Source of the DNA: an uncultured Clostridia bacterium
GTDB lineage: Bacteria; Bacillota; Clostridia; Christensenellales; Borkfalkiaceae
Length of the DNA: 64,000 nt
Assembly (NCBI GenBank): GCA_934247225.1
Contig: CAKQJE010000007.1
Span: 1 to 64,000, forward strand
Direction of reading: 5' to 3'
Below the pieces are notes generated by a model. It was not told the origin of the DNA. It saw nothing but the letters and a program-made list of their open reading frames with translations, and did no database searches. Position numbers and translations under genes: made by a program. Position 1 is the stretch's first letter, and each line of letters begins with the position of its first letter. This document shows, one piece after another, positions 17,174 through 25,143 of this stretch.

Positions 17174-17905
17174 TTATTTCTTAAATTTTCTTTTTTCGGC
17201 GACGAGTGCGAAAAACAGCTCGGGTTTGTCGTTCAGAACAAGCTCGTAAGGGAACGAAACGTCCTTTAAAACTTTAAGGCAGTTATCGAAATCGGCGATT
17301 TTTTCCCTGCCGTGACTGTCGCTCCCGAGCGAAACGTAAACTCCTTTGTTTTTGCACAGTAGCAAGGTTTCGATAATGCCCTCTATGTTTTTCTTTCTGT
17401 AACCTTCGGGCGAAACGCCCACCGCGTTGAATTCTATTATCGTTCCCGTTTTTTTCGCCGCGTCGGTAAGGGCGGAGAAATTGACCGAAAAAGTCGGGTC
17501 GTCGGGATGTCCTATTATATTTATATATGGATTTTCGGCGGCGGCGGTGAGAGCCGCGGTGTCGAGGTTTTCCGAGCGGGGTTTTATCGCGTCCTTGTGA
17601 AGGCTTACTATCGCGTAGTCGAGGTTGCGAAGAATATCCTCGGGCAGGTCGACTTCGCCTTTTTCGTTTAAAACGTTAAGCTCCGCTCCGTATAAAATAT
17701 TCACGCCGTAAAGCTTCTTGTCGCAGTATTTCAGATTTCTGAAATAACTCGCGTTCGCGGCTCCCGGCATTTTCGGCGCGTGATCGGTTATTCCGAGGTA
17801 TAAAATGCCTCTTTTGTGTGCTTCCTCCGCCATAAACGTCACGGTGTCGGTCGTGTGGTGACCGCTCGCGATCGTGTGGGTGTGGAAGTCCGCTAAAATC
17901 TTCAT
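17174..17905 (-). CDS. PHP-domain phosphatase, YcdX-like
   Basis: A 243-residue polymerase-and-histidinol-phosphatase (PHP) domain protein. Metal-binding motifs are visible in order: DFHTHT near residue 5, ITDHAPK, GHPDDPT and SDSHGR. The length and motif spacing match the trinuclear-metal YcdX group of phosphatases rather than histidinol phosphatase HisK or polymerase-linked PHP domains. Substrate unknown. I start at 17905 because the first catalytic strand begins there; the 116 extra codons upstream cross the BMC promoter region and are not protein-like. It is divergent from the BMC operon. Confidence 0.87.
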   Translation of the reverse strand: MKILADFHTHTIASGHHTTDTVTFMAEEAHKRGILYLGITDHAPKMPGAANASYFRNLKYCDKKLYGVNILYGAELNVLNEKGEVDLPEDILRNLDYAIVSLHKDAIKPRSENLDTAALTAAAENPYINIIGHPDDPTFSVNFSALTDAAKKTGTIIEFNAVGVSPEGYRKKNIEGIIETLLLCKNKGVYVSLGSDSHGREKIADFDNCLKVLKDVSFPYELVLNDKPELFFALVAEKRKFKK

Positions 17906-17978
17906 AGGAAAATTATACATCATTTTCCGTAAAAAAACAACAGAATTAACACATCTCCCGAAAATTTTTTGGCAAAAA

Positions 17979-18034
17979 CAACATAAAACAACATTTTTTA
18001 TGAAAATTTTCAAAAATTTTGTTGTTTTGTGTTG
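17979..18034 (+). promoter_or_regulatory. Inverted-repeat operator of the BMC promoter
   Basis: CAACATAAAACAACA (17979-17993) is matched, inverted, by TGTTGTTTTGTGTTG (18020-18034) with 14 of 15 positions. The right arm overlaps the -35 box of the BMC promoter, so binding there should repress. A related AACAACAGAATTAACACA lies at about 17935-17952. The DeoR-family regulator at the far end of the locus is the natural candidate. Confidence 0.6.
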
Positions 18035-18060
18035 ACATTGCTTTTCAAATGATATATAAT
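18032..18060 (+). promoter_or_regulatory. Consensus promoter of the BMC locus
   Basis: TTGACA (18032-18037), 17 bases, TATAAT (18055-18060): a perfect sigma-A promoter, which makes repression rather than activation the likely control. Confidence 0.9.
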
Positions 18061-18155
18061 AAAGGCGAAATTCACGAATGTGGAATTTTGTTGATTTTCG
18101 TCGGAATGGCAGGAGAGACTTTGATTTTCCGCCGACGATCGGACAAAGAGGTAAA

Positions 18156-18533
18156 ATGGATTTAAAAGATTTAGCCGAAAGCGACGGAAAATTAAGAATA
18201 GTACAAGAGCTTGTTCCGGGCAAACAGATAACTCTCGCGCACGTCATCGCCAATCCCGATCCTATTCTTTACAGAAAACTCGGGCTTAACCCCTCGGTGG
18301 ATTATTCCAAGCAGGCGATAGGCATAGTCTGCATGACCCCCGCGGAATCGGCGATAGTCATGGCGGATATAGCCATCAAGGCGAGCGGAGCGGAGATAGG
18401 GTTCGTGGACAGGTTCAGCGGAACGCTTATTCTTCTCGGTACGGTTTCCGAGGTTTCGGAGTCGATAAGAGCGGTTCTTTCTTACGCGGAAGAAACTTTG
18501 AAATTCACCGTCTGCAAGCTCACGAAAACCTGA
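18156..18533 (+). CDS. eutS: BMC shell protein, EutS/PduU type
   Basis: A 125-residue circularly permuted BMC-H protein. The IVQELVPGKQITLAHVIANP segment near the start and the VDRFSGTLILLG and TVCKLTKT blocks are characteristic of EutS/PduU, which form hexamers with a plugged pore. The family is usually 110-120 residues; the extra N-terminal ten residues are poorly conserved. The ATG at 18156 follows AGAGGT. It is the first gene after the BMC promoter, and its product is expected to be a minor facet component of the shell. Confidence 0.92.
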   Translation: MDLKDLAESDGKLRIVQELVPGKQITLAHVIANPDPILYRKLGLNPSVDYSKQAIGIVCMTPAESAIVMADIAIKASGAEIGFVDRFSGTLILLGTVSEVSESIRAVLSYAEETLKFTVCKLTKT

Positions 18534-18549
18534 TTTTTCATAAAAAGTT

Positions 18550-19119
18550 ATGAAAAGAAAGATAATGTTCATGGGGCGAAGCGGAGCGGGCAAAACGACG
18601 CTCACGCAGGCGCTTTACGGCGAGGATATCGAATACCACAAAACGCAGTACGTAAATTACAGCGAGTATATAATCGACCCCCCGGGGGAATATATAGAGG
18701 ATAAACAGTTCGGCTTTGCTCTCGCGCTGTATTCCTACGAAGTCGACGTTATAGGTTTTATTCTTGCGGCGAACGAGCCGTTCTCCCTTTATTCTCCCGC
18801 GTCCACCGCGACGGCGACGAGAGAGGTTATAGGGATAGTCACCCAGATAAATTCGGACGGCGCAGATCCCATGCTTGCCAAAGAGTGGCTCGAAATCGCG
18901 GGCTGCGAAAAGGTTTTCTTCGTCGATTCGGTAACGAGAGAAGGGCTGGACGAGCTTATAGATTATCTCGGTTGGAACGAGGACGAAAAGAAAACCGAGG
19001 GCGAAAAGAACGATAAACGGGCGGCGAGGGGTAAAGCCTCGGCGAAAACGAAGTCCGAAGCCCGAACTAAAAATACAAAAGGGAAAAGGAAACCCGTTAA
19101 AACGGGCGACTTGATATAA
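18550..19119 (+). CDS. eutP: EutP/PduV-family GTPase with basic tail
   Basis: A 189-residue Ras-like P-loop protein. Walker A is GRSGAGKTT (9-17), the DPPGEY segment stands where DxPG is normal, and the domain ends at about residue 142. EutP/PduV proteins accompany eut and pdu compartments; some have acetate kinase activity and PduV binds the shell. The last 45 residues are a Lys/Arg/Ala-rich disordered tail not found in typical members, which might bind nucleic acid or shell surface. It lies 16 bases after EutS. The ribosome site is weak. Confidence 0.87.
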   Translation: MKRKIMFMGRSGAGKTTLTQALYGEDIEYHKTQYVNYSEYIIDPPGEYIEDKQFGFALALYSYEVDVIGFILAANEPFSLYSPASTATATREVIGIVTQINSDGADPMLAKEWLEIAGCEKVFFVDSVTREGLDELIDYLGWNEDEKKTEGEKNDKRAARGKASAKTKSEARTKNTKGKRKPVKTGDLI

Positions 19120-19163
19120 AAACAAAAAAATAATTACATACTAAAAACTTTAAGGAGACAGAC

Positions 19164-19976
19164 ATGGTAAACGAATTTGAAATCAAAAAACAGATTTGCG
19201 ACATCGGCAAGAGAATTTACAATCAGGGCATGGTCGCCGCAAACGACGGAAACATTTCCGTTAAGCTCAACGATCACGAATTCCTTTGCACGCCCACCGG
19301 CGTATCCAAGGGATTTATGACCCCCGAGTACATTTGCAAGGTCGACGAAAACGGAAAGGTTCTTCAGGCTAACGAAGGCTTCAAGCCCTCTTCCGAAATC
19401 AAAATGCACATGAGAGTATATAAGGAAAGACCCGACGTTAAATCGGTAGTTCACGCTCACCCGATTTACGCTACTTCCTTTGCTATCGCAGGCATTCCGC
19501 TTACTCAGCCCATAATGCCCGAAGCCGTCATCGCTCTCGGATGCGTTCCCATTGCGGAATACGGTACTCCCTCCACCGAGGAAATTCCGGACGCGGTTTC
19601 CAAATATCTTCAATATTTCGACGCCGTTCTTCTCGCAAACCACGGCGCGCTCACTTATTCGGACAGCCTTCTGAACGCTTACCATAAGATGGAGTCGGTT
19701 GAGTTCTACGCTAAGCTTCTCTTCAATTCGAGACTTCTCGGCGGACCTAAGGAACTCTCCAAAGAACAGGTCGCTCGTCTTTACGAGATCCGTCGTCAGT
19801 TCGGTCTTAAAGGTAAACACCCGGCTAACATCTGCCTTAACAACAAGAAGGGCGAGTTCAGCTGCCACAACTGCGAATCGTGCGGAGCGGGCGCAGGCAA
19901 TTCGGGAAGCGCGGACGAAGAAGCTATCGCAGAGATCACCAGAAAGGTTATCGAACAGCTCGGTCTTAAGAAATAA
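19164..19976 (+). CDS. Class II aldolase (FucA/RhaD-like) with C-terminal encapsulation helix
   Basis: A 270-residue zinc aldolase: NDGNISVKL and TPTGVSKG bind the phosphate, VVHAHPIYATSFA gives the zinc histidines, and LANHGAL a third ligand. Family members split L-fuculose-1-phosphate, L-rhamnulose-1-phosphate or related sugars to dihydroxyacetone phosphate and an aldehyde, often lactaldehyde. After residue about 225 it has an unusual Cys cluster (SCHNCESCGAG), a Gly/Ser linker, and an amphipathic helix EEAIAEITRKVIEQLGL. That helix resembles those on the other three core enzymes and is a probable shell-targeting peptide. Here the aldolase is the only candidate for the aldehyde-forming signature enzyme. 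Substrate not proven. Confidence 0.9.
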   Translation: MVNEFEIKKQICDIGKRIYNQGMVAANDGNISVKLNDHEFLCTPTGVSKGFMTPEYICKVDENGKVLQANEGFKPSSEIKMHMRVYKERPDVKSVVHAHPIYATSFAIAGIPLTQPIMPEAVIALGCVPIAEYGTPSTEEIPDAVSKYLQYFDAVLLANHGALTYSDSLLNAYHKMESVEFYAKLLFNSRLLGGPKELSKEQVARLYEIRRQFGLKGKHPANICLNNKKGEFSCHNCESCGAGAGNSGSADEEAIAEITRKVIEQLGLKK

Positions 19977-20057
19977 TCGATTAAAAAAGTCGGCTTAAGA
20001 AAATACAGTAATCTCCGCTTTCGGAAATGCTTGCGGAGAACACGGGAGACATAAAAT

Positions 20058-21443
20058 ATGAATATAACCGATAACGAGGTTTCGGCAATCGTAAAAGAAG
20101 TAGTAGCTAAACTTCAACTTGCCGAACCCAAAGCTTCGCTCGGTATTTTCGACGATATGAACGAAGCGATCGCCGCCGCCAAAGAGGCTCAGGCAATCGT
20201 TAAGAAAATGCCGCTCGACGCAAGGGAGAAAGTTATCTCCAACATAAGAAAAAAGACGATTGAAAATGCCGAAATTCTTGCTCGTATGGGCGTTGAAGAA
20301 ACGGGCATGGGCAACGTCGGACACAAGATTTTAAAACACAAACTCACCGCGGAAATGACCCCCGGAACGGAGGACATCAAAACGACGGCGTGGTCGGGAG
20401 ACAAGGGGCTTACCCTTATTGAAATGGGACCGTTCGGAGTAATCGGCGCGATAACGCCTTGCACCAATCCCAGCGAAACGATAATCTGCAACACGATCGG
20501 AATGTTCGCCGCAGGCAACACCGTTGTGTTCAATCCCCACCCGGCAGCAATCAAAACGTCGAACTATGCGGTAAACATGATTAACGAAGCGAGCGTAGAG
20601 GCGGGCGGACCCGCGAATATCTGTTGTTCGCTTAATCACCCCACGCTTGAAAGCAGCGGCGTTATGATGCACCACAAGGACATTCAGTTGCTTGTCGCAA
20701 CGGGCGGTCCGGGCGTCGTTACGGCTGTTCTTTCCTCGGGTAAGAGAGGTATAGGCGCGGGCGCGGGCAACCCTCCCGCACTTGTAGACGAAACCGCCGA
20801 TATAAGAAAGGCGGCGGAAGATATCGTAAACGGCTGCACGTTCGATAACAACCTTCCGTGCATTGCGGAAAAGGAAATCGTTGCGGTGGACAGCGTTTGC
20901 GACGAGCTTATGCGCTATATGGTAGAAGAACAGGGTTGTTACCTCGCTTCCAAGGAAGTTCAGGATAAACTCGTAGCCACCGTTTTAACGCCTAAGGGTC
21001 TTAACAGAAAATGCGTCGGCAGAAGCGCGAAAACTCTTCTTAAAATGGTCGGCGTGGACGTACCCGACAATATCAGATGTATCACGTTCGAGGGCGAAAA
21101 GGAACATCCGCTCATCGCAACCGAACTTATGATGCCGATACTCGGAGTCGTAAGAGCGAGAGACTTCAAGGACGCCGTCGAAAAAGCCGTATGGCTCGAA
21201 CACGGAAACAGACACTCCGCTCATATCCACTCCAAAAACGTAGATCATATCACCGAATATGCGAAAGCGATCGACACGGCTATCCTCGTTAAAAACGGAC
21301 CGTCCTATGCGGCGCTCGGTTTCGGCGGAGAAGGCTACTGCACGTTCACGATCGCAAGCCGTACGGGCGAAGGACTCACCGCGGCGCACACCTTCACGAA
21401 ATCGAGAAGATGCGTAATGGTGGAAAGCCTTTGTATCAGATAA
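20058..21443 (+). CDS. pduP: CoA-acylating aldehyde dehydrogenase, PduP-like
   Basis: A 461-residue enzyme predicted to oxidise an aldehyde to acyl-CoA with NAD. The catalytic cysteine is C268 in NLPC, preceded by GAGAGNPP, and the ITPCTNPSET nucleotide-side motif is near 132. The N-terminal 20 residues (EVSAIVKEVVAKLQL) form an amphipathic helix followed by a linker, as in PduP proteins directed to microcompartments. It follows the aldolase by 81 bases and precedes the alcohol dehydrogenase. Together with PduL it would make acyl phosphate, while the alcohol dehydrogenase regenerates NAD inside the shell. Confidence 0.95.
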   Translation: MNITDNEVSAIVKEVVAKLQLAEPKASLGIFDDMNEAIAAAKEAQAIVKKMPLDAREKVISNIRKKTIENAEILARMGVEETGMGNVGHKILKHKLTAEMTPGTEDIKTTAWSGDKGLTLIEMGPFGVIGAITPCTNPSETIICNTIGMFAAGNTVVFNPHPAAIKTSNYAVNMINEASVEAGGPANICCSLNHPTLESSGVMMHHKDIQLLVATGGPGVVTAVLSSGKRGIGAGAGNPPALVDETADIRKAAEDIVNGCTFDNNLPCIAEKEIVAVDSVCDELMRYMVEEQGCYLASKEVQDKLVATVLTPKGLNRKCVGRSAKTLLKMVGVDVPDNIRCITFEGEKEHPLIATELMMPILGVVRARDFKDAVEKAVWLEHGNRHSAHIHSKNVDHITEYAKAIDTAILVKNGPSYAALGFGGEGYCTFTIASRTGEGLTAAHTFTKSRRCVMVESLCIR

Positions 21444-21492
21444 AACTTTTAAAAAGAGAGTTATTCTCGCATTAAAGGAGACTATATATAAT

Positions 21493-22689
21493 ATGGATAA
21501 CAGCACTATCGAAAGCATTGTAAGACAGGTGCTTGCGGGAATGGGTAACGGAACCGCCGCTCCCAAAGCTTCGGCAAGTCCTATCCCCGAAAAAGCAAGA
21601 GTCGCGATGCTCGTCGAAAAGGAAAGATTCGAACTTCAAGAATATAAAATTCCCGAAGTCGGAGACGACGACATACTCGTTAAGGTCGAAGGCTGCGGAG
21701 TTTGCGGCACCGACGCTCACGAGTTCAAAAACGATCCGTTCGGTCTTATCCCCGTCGTTTTAGGACACGAGGGTACGGGCGAAATCGTAAAAATGGGTAA
21801 AAACGTCGCAAAAGACAGCGCGGGCAAGCCTCTCGCTATCGGCGACAAGGTAGTAACTTGTATGATTTTCGCGGACGATCCCGAAATCACTATGTACGAC
21901 CTCAATAAACAGAACGTAGGTAAAGCCGACGTTTACGGACTTATAAAGCCCATCGGAGACGATTATTTCACGGGCTGGTTCGCAGATTACATACTTATCA
22001 AGAAGGGATCGACGGTATTCAACGTTTCCGATCTCGATCTCGATTCGAGAGTACTCATCGAGCCTTGCGCCGTTCTCGTTCACGCTGTGGAAAGAGCCAA
22101 AACGACGGGAATTCTTCGTTTCAATTCGAGAGTAGTCGTTCAGGGCTGCGGACCTATCGGTCTTATCTGCATCGCCGTTTTAAGAACTATGGGTATCGAA
22201 AACATCGTTGCGGTCGACGGAAACGAACAGAGACTTGCGTTCGCTAAACGTATGGGCGCGGATAAGTCGGTCGATTTCAGAAACTACAAGGGTGCGGAAG
22301 CTCTCGGAAAAGCCGTTTACGAAACGTTCGGCGGACATTACGCGGACTTCGCGTTCCAATGCACGGGTAACCCGATCGCTCACGCCAATATCTATAAGAT
22401 GATAAGAAACGGCGGCGGACTTTGCGAACTCGGCTTCTTCATCAACGGCGGCGACGCTACGATTAACCCCCACTTCGATCTTTGCTCCAAAGAAATCACT
22501 TTGGTCGGAAGCTGGGTATACACGCTCAGAGATTACGCGACTACGTTCGACTTTTTGAAGAGAGCGCAGGCGATAGGTCTTCCTTTGAAGGATCTTATCA
22601 CTCACCGCTTCCCGCTCGAAGAGATTAACGAGGCGCTTAAAACGAACCTTTCGATGAAAGGACTTAAAATCGCCGTAATCAACAAGTAA
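21493..22689 (+). CDS. Medium-chain alcohol dehydrogenase with N-terminal encapsulation helix
   Basis: A 398-residue MDR-family dehydrogenase. Catalytic zinc ligands are visible in GCGVCGTDAHEF and GHEGTGEI, and the cofactor loop is QGCGPIG. Two features stand out. The first 40 residues are an amphipathic helix (TIESIVRQVLAGM) plus Ala/Pro/Ser linker, matching the other BMC core enzymes. The usual four-Cys structural zinc loop is missing; the corresponding stretch (VVTCMIFADDPEITMYDL) has one Cys. It probably reduces the same aldehyde to its alcohol, for example lactaldehyde to 1,2-propanediol. Most BMC loci use iron-type PduQ/EutG instead. Confidence 0.9.
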   Translation: MDNSTIESIVRQVLAGMGNGTAAPKASASPIPEKARVAMLVEKERFELQEYKIPEVGDDDILVKVEGCGVCGTDAHEFKNDPFGLIPVVLGHEGTGEIVKMGKNVAKDSAGKPLAIGDKVVTCMIFADDPEITMYDLNKQNVGKADVYGLIKPIGDDYFTGWFADYILIKKGSTVFNVSDLDLDSRVLIEPCAVLVHAVERAKTTGILRFNSRVVVQGCGPIGLICIAVLRTMGIENIVAVDGNEQRLAFAKRMGADKSVDFRNYKGAEALGKAVYETFGGHYADFAFQCTGNPIAHANIYKMIRNGGGLCELGFFINGGDATINPHFDLCSKEITLVGSWVYTLRDYATTFDFLKRAQAIGLPLKDLITHRFPLEEINEALKTNLSMKGLKIAVINK

Positions 22690-22703
22690 GAGGAAAGTAA
22701 ATT

Positions 22704-23018
22704 ATGTCGAAAGCAGTAGGTATTTTAGAAGTTTACGGTCTCACGACGGCATTCTGCGCGGCGGACGCCGCCTGCAAAGCCGCGGACGTTACGCTGGAAA
22801 ATTTCGATAAAAATAAACCGGCTAACGCCGATAAACTTCCCGTACCGCTTCTCGTAACGATAAAAATAAGAGGCGACGTCGCGGCGGTTGAAGCCGGACT
22901 CAAGGCGGCTCGTCAGACCGCCGAAGCGATGACGGGAGTCGTTGCCGAATATGTGATCCCGAACCCCGCAGAGGACACCGAGAAAATGCTCAGGCTCAGC
23001 GGAATGGATAAAAAATAA
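22704..23018 (+). CDS. BMC-H shell protein with enlarged pore region
   Basis: A 104-residue BMC-H protein starting AVGILEVYGLTTAFCAADAACKAADV. Between strand 2 and strand 3, where PduA has the short KIGSG pore loop, this protein has a longer DKNKPANADKLPVP insertion before LLVTIKIRGDVAAVEAG. The pore should therefore differ in size or charge from the two PduA-like paralogs nearby. It ends NPAEDTEKMLRLSGMDKK. It lies 15 bases after the alcohol dehydrogenase gene and is first of a row of four shell genes. Confidence 0.9.
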   Translation: MSKAVGILEVYGLTTAFCAADAACKAADVTLENFDKNKPANADKLPVPLLVTIKIRGDVAAVEAGLKAARQTAEAMTGVVAEYVIPNPAEDTEKMLRLSGMDKK

Positions 23019-23060
23019 AAAAAATAAAATTCAAGTTAATAATATCGGAGGATAAATATT

Positions 23061-23342
23061 ATGTCTATGGAAGCATTAGGAATGGTAGAAACGAGAGGAC
23101 TTACCGCAGCTATCGAAGCGGCAGACTCTATGGTTAAGGCTGCTCAGGTTACTTTGATCGGAACCGAGAAAATCGGTAGCGGACTCGTAACCGTTATGGT
23201 AAGAGGCGACGTAGGCGCGGTTAAAGCTGCAGTCGAAGCAGGCGCGGCTAACGCATCCAAACTCGGCGAACTCGTCGCAACTCACGTAATTCCCAGACCT
23301 CATCAGGACGTTGAAAAGATTTTACCCGGTTTCAATAAATAA
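23061..23342 (+). CDS. BMC-H shell protein, PduA-like, copy 1
   Basis: A 93-residue hexameric shell protein with the classic ALGMVETRGLTAAIEAADSM start, the pore loop KIGSGLVTVMVRGDVGAVKAA and the end VIPRPHQDVEKI. The serine pore matches PduA, whose pore admits 1,2-propanediol-sized solutes. Its DNA and protein are very close to the gene at 23886, with one other BMC-H gene between them, so one copy arose by duplication. A strong ribosome site (ATCGGAGGATAAATATT) suggests it is a major shell component. Confidence 0.95.
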   Translation: MSMEALGMVETRGLTAAIEAADSMVKAAQVTLIGTEKIGSGLVTVMVRGDVGAVKAAVEAGAANASKLGELVATHVIPRPHQDVEKILPGFNK

Positions 23343-23406
23343 TTTCCGATTATAATAAAAAATCGGTAAAATCTGATTCCGAAGTAAATTAAAAGGTAAA
23401 ATCACT

Positions 23407-23754
23407 ATGGGAAAAGCTCTTGGTTTTTTTGAAATATCCGGCGTAGTCGCGGCTGTGAACGCTCTCGATATAATGTGTAAAACCGCAGACGTGGAGTTTG
23501 TCACCTGGGAGAAAAAGCTCGGCGGCAGGCTCGTCACGATCATAATTCGCGGAAACGTCTCGGCGGTGAGAGAAGCGATAGAAACGGCGGCGGCAAACGG
23601 AATAAAAAAGCCCGTGGGCAAAGCCGTTATCGCAAATCCGCACGAAGAGATTGAGAGAATCGTCAAAAAAAGCGCGGACAGGCTCGCGAAATCCAAAGGT
23701 TGGAACACGGGCGAGGGCGATCCGGACAGCGAAAGCTTTATAAAAGAAGTGTAA
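23407..23754 (+). CDS. BMC-H shell protein with C-terminal extension
   Basis: A 115-residue BMC-H protein, ALGFFEISGVVAAVNALDIM to ANPHEEIERIV at about 83, followed by a polar tail of about 30 residues (KKSADRLAKSKGW...SESFIKEV). The pore loop is KKLGGRL instead of KIGSG, so it should form a different, more basic pore. The tail might bind cargo or a neighbouring facet. It is flanked by the two near-identical PduA-like genes. Confidence 0.9.
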   Translation: MGKALGFFEISGVVAAVNALDIMCKTADVEFVTWEKKLGGRLVTIIIRGNVSAVREAIETAAANGIKKPVGKAVIANPHEEIERIVKKSADRLAKSKGWNTGEGDPDSESFIKEV

Positions 23755-23885
23755 CGAGGGGTTTTCGTAAAATCCGACCCGTTGCAAATCAAAAATCCCT
23801 TTCGGGAAACGCGTATACCGAACCGAAAAATAACGGCGGCATACGAAAAAAATAAAAAGAAAACAAACAAAAGGAGAAAAATATT

Positions 23886-24164
23886 ATGGCACTCGAAGCA
23901 TTAGGAATGGTTGAGACCAGAGGACTTACGGCGGCAATCGAAGCTGCGGATTCTATGGTTAAGGCGGCTAACGTCGTTTTGATCGGAACCGAGAAAATCG
24001 GTAGCGGACTTGTTACCGTTATGGTAAGAGGCGACGTAGGCGCTGTTAAATCCGCTGTCGAAGCGGGCGCTGCAAACGCTTCCAGACTCGGCGAGCTTGT
24101 TGCAACTCACGTAATTCCCAGACCTCATCAGGACGTTGAGAAAATTCTTCCCGTTTTGAAATAA
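23886..24164 (+). CDS. BMC-H shell protein, PduA-like, copy 2
   Basis: A 92-residue BMC-H protein almost identical to the product of 23061-23342; differences are mainly the first residues, Q-to-N in AANVVLIG, and the last residues. The KIGSG pore loop is unchanged. Synonymous positions differ in many places, so the copies are not very recent or are being held together by selection. AAAGGAGAAAAATATT precedes it. It is likely a second bulk facet protein. Confidence 0.95.
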   Translation: MALEALGMVETRGLTAAIEAADSMVKAANVVLIGTEKIGSGLVTVMVRGDVGAVKSAVEAGAANASRLGELVATHVIPRPHQDVEKILPVLK

Positions 24165-24483
24165 TAAACGACTGAATTTTTGAAAAATCGGATTTTGTTC
24201 GCCGCTTGAAGTCGCTACATATCATTGTTTTAAGCTGAATAAGTTTAAGCCAAAGGGCTTTAAGCGGCGGAGCGAAGCCGAAGCGCGGATAAAAATCTGC
24301 CGCGCAAAGTCTTCGGACGGGGTTTTACGATCTCCTGCGGGGACTCAATCGAATAAAAGCGCGTATACCGCAAATAAATAGGGAGGAATTAAGCCGCTTT
24401 ACGGTAGAAATCGTAATTCGGGCGAAAATTCGATCCGTATATTTTAAGTGTACACAAAAATAAGTCGCAAAAAGGAATTACTT
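24165..24483 (+). other. Gap within the BMC operon, possible processing or leader region
   Basis: No ORF is supported in these 319 bases. CGCCGCTT (about 24200-24207) can pair with AAGCGGCG (about 24262-24269), enclosing a smaller AAGCC...GGCTT hairpin. A GCGTATACCG string occurs here and also in the shorter gap at about 23812. There is no clear promoter, terminator or known riboswitch motif. It may separate the highly translated shell genes from the rest at the mRNA level. Confidence 0.4.
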
Positions 24484-25128
24484 ATGAATAGTTGCGATAT
24501 CGAGAAGATTACGAGGCTGGTTTTAGAGAGCCTTAAAAAAGACGACGGTTCTACGGGGTTTATGGTTCCCGTGGGCGTTTCCGCAAGACATATTCACTTG
24601 ACTCAGGCGGACGTCGAAACCCTTTTCGGAAAGGGATATCAACTTACCAAAAAGAAAGATCTTATGGGCGGACAGTTCGCGTCCAACGAGCTTGTAACAA
24701 TCGTAGGTTTAAAGCTCCGCGCGATCGAAAACGTGAGAATTTTAGGACCCGTAAGAAAAGCGTCGCAGGTGGAAATTTCCGCAACGGACGCAGTTAAACT
24801 CGGAATAAAAGCTCCCGTGAGGGAGTCCGGAAATATAGCGGGATCCGCGCCGATAGCGGTTGTGGGTCCGTGCGGAGTACTTTATCTTAAAGAGGGCTGC
24901 ATTATAGCCAAACGTCACATTCATATGTCTCCCGCCGACGCAGACCGCGCCGGAGTTAAAAACGGAGATATCGTTTCCGTTAAAGTGGACAACGAAAGAG
25001 CGACTACTTTTAATAACGTACTCATAAGAGTAGACCCGTCGTTTACGCTCGAAATGCATATCGATACGGACGAAGCCAACGCGGCGGAAATCCGTACGGG
25101 TATGAAAGCGGAAATAGTCAAGGGTTAA
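24484..25128 (+). CDS. pduL: Phosphotransacylase PduL with N-terminal encapsulation helix
   Basis: A 214-residue enzyme predicted to exchange CoA for phosphate on the acyl group made by the aldehyde dehydrogenase, recycling CoA inside the shell. Two PduL domains show the paired zinc-binding motifs VGVSARHIHLT...GGQFASNE and IIAKRHIHMSPADA. Residues 1-20 (CDIEKITRLVLESLKK) form the amphipathic helix seen on the other core enzymes, before a short linker at GSTGF. I start at 24484, after AAAAAGGAATTACTT; the frame extends 12 codons further up without a ribosome site. Confidence 0.94.
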   Translation: MNSCDIEKITRLVLESLKKDDGSTGFMVPVGVSARHIHLTQADVETLFGKGYQLTKKKDLMGGQFASNELVTIVGLKLRAIENVRILGPVRKASQVEISATDAVKLGIKAPVRESGNIAGSAPIAVVGPCGVLYLKEGCIIAKRHIHMSPADADRAGVKNGDIVSVKVDNERATTFNNVLIRVDPSFTLEMHIDTDEANAAEIRTGMKAEIVKG

Positions 25129-25143
25129 AGAGAGGACAATCTA

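Noticed and set aside
24165..24483. Possible cobalamin riboswitch in the BMC operon gap
   Set aside because: No B12-box-like conserved segment and no B12-dependent enzyme in the locus.
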